Below, in pieces: positions 50,975 through 61,142 of a stretch of 61,142 bases of DNA. Position 1 is the first letter of the stretch. Each line of letters starts with the position of its first letter. The position numbers and the translations under genes were made by a program. The notes under the pieces were generated by a model, which saw only the letters and a list, made by a program, of their open reading frames with translations, was not told where the DNA came from and ran no database searches. The stretch is taken from contig WOYS01000081.1 in assembly GCA_011620645.1 (NCBI GenBank), positions 1-61,142 on the forward strand, given 5' to 3'. Origin of the DNA: Mycobacterium sp. (GTDB taxonomy: Bacteria; Actinomycetota; Actinomycetes; Mycobacteriales; Mycobacteriaceae).

Positions 50975-51607
50975 ATGACCACCGCCAGCCCGAGTCGCGG
51001 CCGCCGGGCCGCCCGCCCCTCCGGGGACGAACGACAACAGGCGATTCTGGACACCGCCACGCGGCTGATCCAGCAGCGGTCGTTCGCCGACATCTCCGTC
51101 GACGACCTGGCCAAGGGCGCCGGAATCTCCCGGCCGACCTTCTACTTCTACTTCGCGTCGAAGGAAGCGGTGCTGCTGTCTCTGATGGATCCGCTGATCA
51201 AGCGTGCGGACACCGGATTCGACACTGCGCCGGACACCATGGCGACCGAACCACATCTGGCCATCCGGCAGGGCATCGAGATCTTCTTCAGTTCCTTCGG
51301 CTCGCACCCCGCCACCGCGCGCGCGGGCGCGGAGGCCATGCACAGCAGCCCCGAGTTCCGGGAGATCTGGGCCGGCCTGATGCAGAAGTGGATCAGCATG
51401 ACCGCCGCCCTGATCAGCACGGAGCGCCAGCGCGGAGCGGCACCCGAGACTCTGCCCGCCCTCGATCTGGCCACGTCGCTGAACCTGATGAACGAGAAGA
51501 TGATGATGGCGACGCTGGCCGATGACCGGCCGTCCGTCGAACATGATCGCGTGGTGGACACTCTCACCCACATCTGGCTGACCAGCATCTACGGCCGTAC
51601 GCCCTAG
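50975..51607 (+). CDS. ethR: TetR-family repressor EthR
   Basis: 210 aa from ATG 50975 (MTTASPSRGRRAARPS, as in Mtb); the GTG at 50966 is an in-frame alternative. The N-terminal helix-turn-helix is at DISVDDLAKGAGISRPTFYFYFASKEAVLL, almost identical to Mtb EthR. The C-terminal ligand domain has ASLNLMNEKMMMATLAD and IWLTSIYG. It should repress ethA and itself through the operator between them. Divergent gene pair is conserved in mycobacteria. Confidence 0.95.
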   Translation: MTTASPSRGRRAARPSGDERQQAILDTATRLIQQRSFADISVDDLAKGAGISRPTFYFYFASKEAVLLSLMDPLIKRADTGFDTAPDTMATEPHLAIRQGIEIFFSSFGSHPATARAGAEAMHSSPEFREIWAGLMQKWISMTAALISTERQRGAAPETLPALDLATSLNLMNEKMMMATLADDRPSVEHDRVVDTLTHIWLTSIYGRTP

Positions 51608-51688
51608 CTTTGGCCACACCGCTGCCGGTGCCCACCCCCACCGTCGAGAGATAGCCGAACACAATCGGTTCGCGTCATCGACGTGAGA

Positions 51689-52699
51689 TCAGTGCGCCCA
51701 CTCCAGCAGCCGGTCGGCCGTCCAGGTGTTGACGATGCGGTCCACCGGCACAACGGCATCGACCGCGCGCTGGGCGCCGTAACCCAGGAAGTCGAGCTGA
51801 CCCGGCGCGTGCGCATCGCTGTCGATGGAGAAAACGCAGCCGATCTCCCGTGCCTGATCGAGCAGCCGGATCGGCGGGTCACGGCGCTCGGGGCGCGAGT
51901 TGATCTCCACCGCAACGCCATTGTCCCGGCATGCGGTGAACACCTTCTCCGCATCGAACTTGGACTCGGCCCTAATGCCCCGGCCGCCCTCCACCAGGCG
52001 TCCCGTGCAATGGCCGAGCACATCGGCCTGTCCCTCGGAGACCGCACGCACCATGCGACGCGTCATCGAGGGCGCATCCATCGCCAGTGTGGAATGCACG
52101 CTGGCGACGACGATATCCACCCTATCGAGCAGTTCGGGTTCCTGATCCAGGGTGCCGTCGAGCAGGATGTCGACTTCGATCCCGGACAGAATCCGCATCG
52201 GCGAGAACCGCTCACGCAGTTCATCGATAGCGTCGAGTTGTTTGCGCAGGCGTTCCGACGAAAGACCGTTGGCGACGGTCAGCCGCGGCGAATGATCTGT
52301 CAGCGCGCAGTATTCGTGGCCGAGCGACTGCGCGGTCGCCATCATCTCCTCGATCGGGGCGGAGCCATCCGACCAGTTCGAGTGCAGATGCAGGTCGCCC
52401 CTGATCGCGGCCCGGATCTCGCCTCCCCCCAGATCGGCGGCGGCCTCCCGCAGTTCGACGAGCGTGTCGGGTTCGCGGCCTGCCCAGGCCTGAGCGATGA
52501 CCTTCGCGGTCTTGGGTCCGATACCCGGAAGCGTCTGCCAGCTGTTGGCCTTGCCCACCTTCGCCCGGTGTTCGGGGGTCATCGCCTCCACCACATCGGC
52601 GGCGTTTCGGTAGGCCATCACCCGGCGCGAGTCCTCCCGGGCGCGGTCCTTGTAGTACGCGATGCGGCGCAGCGCGTGTACGGGATCCAAGGGGTCCAT
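51689..52699 (-). CDS. PHP-domain phosphoesterase with HhH domain (Rv3856c-like)
   Basis: 336 aa. The N-terminal part has a helix-hairpin-helix DNA-binding motif (LPGIGPKTAKVIAQAW). The C-terminal PHP domain has GDLHLHSNWSDGSAPI, LTDHSPRL, SGIEVDIL, ASVHSTL and SIDSDAHAP, giving the metal-binding His/Asp set. The combination equals the C-terminal part of PolX-type DNA polymerases without the polymerase core, so a DNA-repair nuclease or phosphoesterase is the inference. It has no close partner on its strand. Confidence 0.88.
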   Translation of the reverse strand: MDPLDPVHALRRIAYYKDRAREDSRRVMAYRNAADVVEAMTPEHRAKVGKANSWQTLPGIGPKTAKVIAQAWAGREPDTLVELREAAADLGGGEIRAAIRGDLHLHSNWSDGSAPIEEMMATAQSLGHEYCALTDHSPRLTVANGLSSERLRKQLDAIDELRERFSPMRILSGIEVDILLDGTLDQEPELLDRVDIVVASVHSTLAMDAPSMTRRMVRAVSEGQADVLGHCTGRLVEGGRGIRAESKFDAEKVFTACRDNGVAVEINSRPERRDPPIRLLDQAREIGCVFSIDSDAHAPGQLDFLGYGAQRAVDAVVPVDRIVNTWTADRLLEWAH

Positions 52700-52830
52700 G
52701 GTTTCCAGTGTGCCCGCAGGCCGGTCAGCGCGGTCGCCGATTGGGGTCGCGGCACCGGGAGCTCAACTCATCGCGAACGGCGGTTGGCCACTCCCGGAAT
52801 TTATCGGCCGCCGGGGGTAGTTTCGCCAGT

Positions 52831-53685
52831 GTGCAATTTGCCTTCAAGACCTCCCCGCAGAACACGACCTGGTCCGACATGCTGGCCATCTGGCGAGCAG
52901 CGGACACCATCGATGTCTACGAGTCCGGCTGGACGTTCGACCACTTCTACCCGATCTTCTCCGACTCGACCGGCCCATGTCTGGAGGGCTGGACCACGCT
53001 GACCGCGCTGGCGCAGGCCACCGACCGGCTGCGGGTCGGCGTGCTGGTGACCGGTATCCACTACCGTCACCCGGCCGTGCTGGCCAACATGGCCGCAGCA
53101 CTCGACATCATCTCCAACGGTCGGCTGGAACTCGGTATCGGCGCCGGCTGGAACGAAGAGGAATCCGGCGCCTACGGCATCGAGTTGGGCAGCATCAAGG
53201 AGCGCTTCGACCGCTTCGAGGAGGCTTGCGAGATTCTGAAAAGCCTGCTCAGCCAGGAGACCACCACATTCGACGGCAAGTTCTTTCAGCTGAAGCACGC
53301 CCGCAACGAGCCCAAGGGTCCACAGCAGCCGCACCCACCGTTCTGCATCGGTGGCAGTGGCGAGAAGCGCACCCTGCGCATCACCGCGAAGTACGCAGAT
53401 CACTGGAACTTCGTCGGTGGGACGCCCGAGGAGTTTGCGCGCAAGCGCGATGTGCTGGCCGCACACTGCGCCGATATCGGCCGCGACCCGAAGGAGATCT
53501 CGCTGTCCGCGCACGTGCGCCTCGGCCAGGACCGCGATTACGCGAAGGTCGTCGGCGAAGCGGCCAGACTGGCCGCGCAGGGATTGGATCTGGCGATCAT
53601 CTATCTACCGCCGCCCTATGACACTGCGGTGCTGGAACCGCTGGCGGAGGCCATTCGCGACTCCGGGCTGCTGACCAGCACCTGA
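52831..53685 (+). CDS. F420-dependent LLM-class oxidoreductase
   Basis: 284 aa from GTG 52831; the frame is open from 52708 but lacks homology before. Luciferase-like monooxygenase fold: ATDRLRVGVLVTGIHYRHPAVLANMAAALDIISNGRLELGIGAGWNEEE is the hallmark segment. PPFCIGGSGEKRTLRITAKYADHWNF is the cofactor loop. Substrate unknown; mycobacteria carry many paralogues that use F420. The nearest family I recall is the TIGR03560 type. It stands alone. Confidence 0.88.
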   Translation: MQFAFKTSPQNTTWSDMLAIWRAADTIDVYESGWTFDHFYPIFSDSTGPCLEGWTTLTALAQATDRLRVGVLVTGIHYRHPAVLANMAAALDIISNGRLELGIGAGWNEEESGAYGIELGSIKERFDRFEEACEILKSLLSQETTTFDGKFFQLKHARNEPKGPQQPHPPFCIGGSGEKRTLRITAKYADHWNFVGGTPEEFARKRDVLAAHCADIGRDPKEISLSAHVRLGQDRDYAKVVGEAARLAAQGLDLAIIYLPPPYDTAVLEPLAEAIRDSGLLTST

Positions 53686-53761
53686 AACTGATGATCACGA
53701 AATTACTTCAATCCGGCAAACGGTGCCGCGCGGGTTTCGAACCGGAACCTACGCGGGCCGG

Positions 53762-53902
53762 TCAGTAGCCGTAGCGCATTAACTCGTCGGCCGTGATCAG
53801 GCGCTCGTGCCTAGCTGGGAACTCACGGCCTCTGACCGGGTGACGGAACCATGACCAGGCGATTCGACTCACCCGGGACCGTGAAATGGGATTGTTGTAC
53901 AC
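53762..53902 (-). CDS. Small conserved-looking protein upstream of gltD
   Basis: 46 aa from GTG 53902, with AGGAG 8 bases upstream. Reads VYNNPISRSRVSRIAWSWF, then RHPVRGREFPARHERLITADELMRYGY. The even composition, clear ribosome site and Tyr-Gly-Tyr end suggest a real gene rather than a shadow, but I do not recognise the family. It lies on the strand of gltD-gltB, downstream of it relative to window order. Confidence 0.4.
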   Translation of the reverse strand: MYNNPISRSRVSRIAWSWFRHPVRGREFPARHERLITADELMRYGY

Positions 53903-54085
53903 GGTGTGAACTCCTGCGGTCGGCTGATAGCTGCACCGTGGGGCCACTCTACCGCAACGACCCCGCCGCAATCATTAGACACCTGTGCCGCGGCTAACAC
54001 CAAGCGGCACGCCGATCGAAGAGCGGATGTTTCTGGTGTGACTACAGTTGCTGGTATTGCGTTTGCTGGTATTGTGTTCGGGCGG
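53903..54085. other. Intergenic stretch between the small gene and gltD
   Basis: 183 bp holding only a short repeated phrase (TGGTATTGCGTTTGCTGGTATTGTG near 54050-54075, in two partial copies of TTGCTGGTATTG). I see no gene, hairpin or clear promoter. It is downstream of gltD and upstream of the 46-aa gene on the minus strand. Confidence 0.4.
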
Positions 54086-55544
54086 CTACCGCTGAGGAGC
54101 CGCCGACGGCTCGATCGGGCGCGGCAGGGCCGACTGTCCCATCAGGTAGCGATCCACCCCGACGGCCGCGGACCGGCCCTCGGCGATCGCCCACACGATT
54201 AGCGACTGGCCACGGCCCATATCGCCGGCCACGAACACGCCGGGAACAGTGGTCTGGAAGTCCTTGTCGCGCGAGACATTGCCGCGAGCGGTCAGCTCCA
54301 CGCCCAGGTCGGTGAGCAGCCCCTCACGATCGGGGCCGACGAAGCCCATGGCCAGGAAGACGATATCGGCGTCCAGATCGAAATCCGAGCCCTCGACCTT
54401 CTCGAACTTGCCCGCCTTCATCTCGACCTCGTGCACCTTCAACGAGGTCAGGTGCCCGTCGGTACCGATGAACTGCTCGGTGTTCACCGAGAACACCCGC
54501 TCGCCGCCCTCTTCGTGCGCGGACGCCACCCGGAACATCAGCGGATACGTCGGCCACGGCGTCGACTCGGCGCGCGTCTCCGGCGGACGCGGCATGATCT
54601 CGAACTGGTGGATGCTCGCCGCACCCTGACGGTGTGCGGTGCCCAGGCAGTCCGCGCCGGTGTCACCGCCGCCGATGATGACGACCTTCTTGTCCTTGGC
54701 CGTGATCGGCGGCTCGCCGTCCGGGCCCGCGACATCGTCGCCCTGCTGCAGCTTGTTTGCCCACGGCAGGTACTCCATGGCCTGATGGATACCGTCGAGC
54801 TCACGGCCGGGGATCGGCAGGTCGCGCCATGCGGTCGCGCCTCCGGCCAGTACCACCGCGTCGAACTCGGCGTCCAGCTGCTCGACCGTGATGTCCACGC
54901 CGACATTCACATTCGTGCGGAACTGGGTGCCCTCGGCCGTCATCTGTTCCAGACGACGATCGATATGGCGCTTCTCCATCTTGAATTCGGGGATGCCGTA
55001 GCGCAGCAGGCCACCGATGCGGTCGGCCCGCTCGAAGACCGTGACCGAGTGGCCGGCCCGGGTCAGTTGCTGGGCGGCGGCCAGGCCGGCCGGGCCGGAT
55101 CCGACGACGGCGACCTTTTTCATGGTCCGCACCCTCGGGATAACGGGTTTGACCCAGTCTTGGTCGAAGGCGTGGTCGATGATCTCGACCTCGACCTGCT
55201 TGATGGTCACCGGGTCCTGGTTGATTCCCAGGACGCAGGACGCCTCGCACGGCGCCGGACACAGCCGCCCGGTGAATTCCGGGAAGTTGTTGGTGGCGTG
55301 CAGCCGCTCGATGGCATCGCGCCAGCGGTCCCGGTACACCAGGTCATTCCACTCGGGAATCAGGTTGCCCAGCGGACAGCCGTTGTGGCAGAACGGGACA
55401 CCGCAGTCCATGCAGCGCGACGCCTGAACCTTCAGGGTCTCCTCGGAGAAGTCCTCGTAGACCTCTTTCCAGTCCTTGAGGCGCAGGTCGACCGGACGCC
55501 GGGTCGGGGTTTGCCGGGCGGTGTGTTTGAGGAAGCCGTTCGGA

Positions 55545-55552
<8 letters not shown>
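54086..55552 (-). CDS. gltD: Glutamate synthase small subunit
   Basis: 488 aa, NADPH-dependent beta subunit of GOGAT; it passes electrons via two [4Fe-4S] clusters to GltB. Seen: Cys clusters [17 protein letters not shown] and [13 protein letters not shown] at the N-terminus, the FAD-binding [17 protein letters not shown], and the NADP-binding [15 protein letters not shown]. Complete. The start overlaps the gltB stop by 8 nt, so translation of the two subunits is coupled and should be equimolar. Confidence 0.96.
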
Positions 55553-60128
<4,576 letters not shown>

Positions 60129-60170
60129 TCCCACCTGACCCTTTACTCTCATGCCTGCGCGATGCTTCAT

Positions 60171-60692
60171 GTACTACCGGCTGTCACCAGCGGCATCCCG
60201 GCGGTCACCGGCCTGGCGGTCGCGGTGCCTTCGTGCAGCACTGAACGACGGATTGGTCCCGCTCGCGACAAGTCACAAAACGATATGACAAACACCGGGT
60301 GACGTGCCAACTTAGCCAGACCTAACTAGCTCGCCCCGACCGCCGGCGCGGATGACGGCGCCAAAACCGCCACAGACTCGCTATACCGTTGTCAGCGAGC
60401 GGCTTTCGCAGATTCCGCACCTGCGCCACCAAGTACGGCCCCGACGGCCCGGATCGAGACTCTCGTCACACCGTTTTGCTATCGATAACTTTAGGGCGAC
60501 TGAGTTGCCGTTATTCCGAGCGATGCGTTTGCTGAAAGCCTAGTCAGATTCTTAGAGATGACATTCTACTCCGCGCGGTCGCGGGCGCAGTCATCTACCT
60601 CTTTGCCGGCGGCAAAGAGGGCTGGACGGCGACCGGTGTGGCAGAACAACTGGCCGACCGCCCGGTGCGCGACGACGCGGAGACGAGCTGAG
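60171..60692. other. 522-bp intergenic region between dps and gltB
   Basis: No convincing gene. It is AT-rich for this genome (for example around 60475-60560) and must hold the minus-strand gltB promoter near 60250-60350. A 10-bp stem hairpin at 60598-60620 lies just after the dps stop. A plus-strand frame ending at 60691 (LLRAVAGAVIYLFAGGKEGWTATG then ...VRDDAETS) resembles the end of a small membrane protein but has no start codon, so it may be a gene remnant. Confidence 0.5.
60598..60620 (-). terminator. Inverted repeat after dps
   Basis: CCTCTTTGCC and GGCAAAGAGG are perfect inverted repeats separated by GGC. It lies about 70 bp beyond the dps stop on the minus strand and could end dps transcription. 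It also overlaps the possible gene remnant, so coding pressure could explain part of it. No T-run follows. Confidence 0.45.
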
Positions 60693-61142
60693 CTACTTGC
60701 GGGCCTTACTGGCGGCGCTCTTCTCGGTCTTCGTACCCTCGTGCGCAAGGGTGCCGCCGGAGCTCTCCAGGTGGGCCCGGACGAACCACTGGAATTTCTC
60801 CAGCTCACCGGTGTGCCCGATCAACAGGTCCTGCGAGACAAGGTCGATGTCGTCGAGACGATCGATGCCCTTGCGGGTGTCCTCGATGATGCCGGTGTAG
60901 ACGAGGTCGAGTGCGGCCAGGTGCGCCTGCACGTTGTCGCGGTTCACCGAGTAGTCGTCCCAGGTGCGGTCGTTGATGATCGCACCAGGAGTGCCCAGCG
61001 GCGAAGCTCCCAGCGCCGCAATACGTTCGGCGACTTCATCGGCGTAGTCCCGAACGAGGGCCACCTGCGGGTCGATCATCTCGTGGACCAGGATCCCGGA
61101 AAGGTCGGTGCGCGGCTCTTTGACCTTGGGATTTATCGCTGT
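60693..61142 (-). CDS. dps: Dps-family ferritin-like protein, partial (N-terminus beyond window)
   Basis: The frame is open to the window edge; 149 codons are visible. From EMIDPQVALVRDYADEVAERI through LDLVYTGIIEDTRKGIDRLDD and ELEKFQWFVRAHLESSG it is a typical mycobacterial Dps that protects DNA and stores iron. Relatives have the ferroxidase motif HVHWN and GPNFIGVHEMID just before this; here the residues before VHEMID read NPKVKEPRTDLSGIL, without HWN. The N-terminal sequence thus departs from the family at about residue 20 of the visible part. The basic tail (TKTEKSAASKARK) is shorter than in M. smegmatis. Confidence 0.8.
   Translation of the reverse strand, partial: TAINPKVKEPRTDLSGILVHEMIDPQVALVRDYADEVAERIAALGASPLGTPGAIINDRTWDDYSVNRDNVQAHLAALDLVYTGIIEDTRKGIDRLDDIDLVSQDLLIGHTGELEKFQWFVRAHLESSGGTLAHEGTKTEKSAASKARK

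Noticed and set aside
60352..60543. 63-codon frame in the dps-gltB interval
   Set aside because: Arg/Pro/Leu-rich, no ribosome site, no recognisable family.

Overview
The window is GC-rich actinobacterial DNA and almost certainly comes from a Mycobacteriaceae chromosome, probably a rapid grower of the Mycolicibacterium type. The evidence is gene content and order. From left to right it follows the mycobacterial cell-wall locus known in M. tuberculosis (Mtb) as roughly Rv3794 to Rv3859c: embA-embB, accD4-pks13-fadD32, a mycolate esterase and an antigen-85-family gene, aftB-ubiA-Rv3807c-glfT2-glf, erp, and then genes on to sodA, espR, hns, ethA-ethR and gltD-gltB. A partial dps closes the window. 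The species cannot be fixed from the sequence alone. Comparisons with Mtb or M. smegmatis proteins are from memory, not from a search.

Region 1 (1-9214): a 16-bp tandem array lies before embA and embB, the arabinosyltransferases of arabinogalactan. They are followed by a convergent RDD membrane protein and partner, then accD4. Region 2 (9211-16494): fadD32, pks13 and accD4 on the minus strand activate, condense and carboxylate the mycolic acid precursors. Region 3 (16674-19220): an Rv3802-like esterase, a DUF732 protein and one antigen-85-family gene. Region 4 (19349-25918): a tightly coupled minus-strand operon glf-glfT2-PAP2-ubiA-aftB makes UDP-Galf, the galactan, the decaprenyl-phospho-arabinose precursor and the terminal arabinan. 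Divergent from it are erp and an LGFP-repeat peptidoglycan amidase.

Region 5 (28861-41330): a HAD phosphatase and acyltransferase, a metallo-beta-lactamase/Rieske hybrid, a DUF5718-like gene overlapping serS, an envelope protein, a zincin-like protease, a phosphoglycerate-mutase-family gene with pheA, an iron-box-controlled DUF2470 gene, a CPBP protease and an LCP ligase. Region 6 (41399-49394): glpQ1, a DUF4328 protein, a broken rhodanese beside a DnaA-box-like cluster, sodA, Rv3847-like, espR, Rv3850-like, copC with a frameshifted copD, hns-like and rraA. Region 7 (49427-61142): the ethA/ethR pair with a clear palindromic operator, a PHP phosphoesterase, an F420-dependent oxidoreductase, gltD-gltB and a dps fragment.

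Most of the window is conserved core chromosome. The less expected points are: an FbpD-type protein that seems to have a catalytic triad at a locus lacking fbpA; related short repeats at gene junctions, including in-frame duplications at the starts of embB and the RDD gene; a DnaA-box-like cluster abutting a rhodanese gene broken by a perfect 16-bp duplication; and a Dps reading frame whose homology stops abruptly near the window edge. I see no CRISPR array, insertion sequence, rRNA or tRNA.
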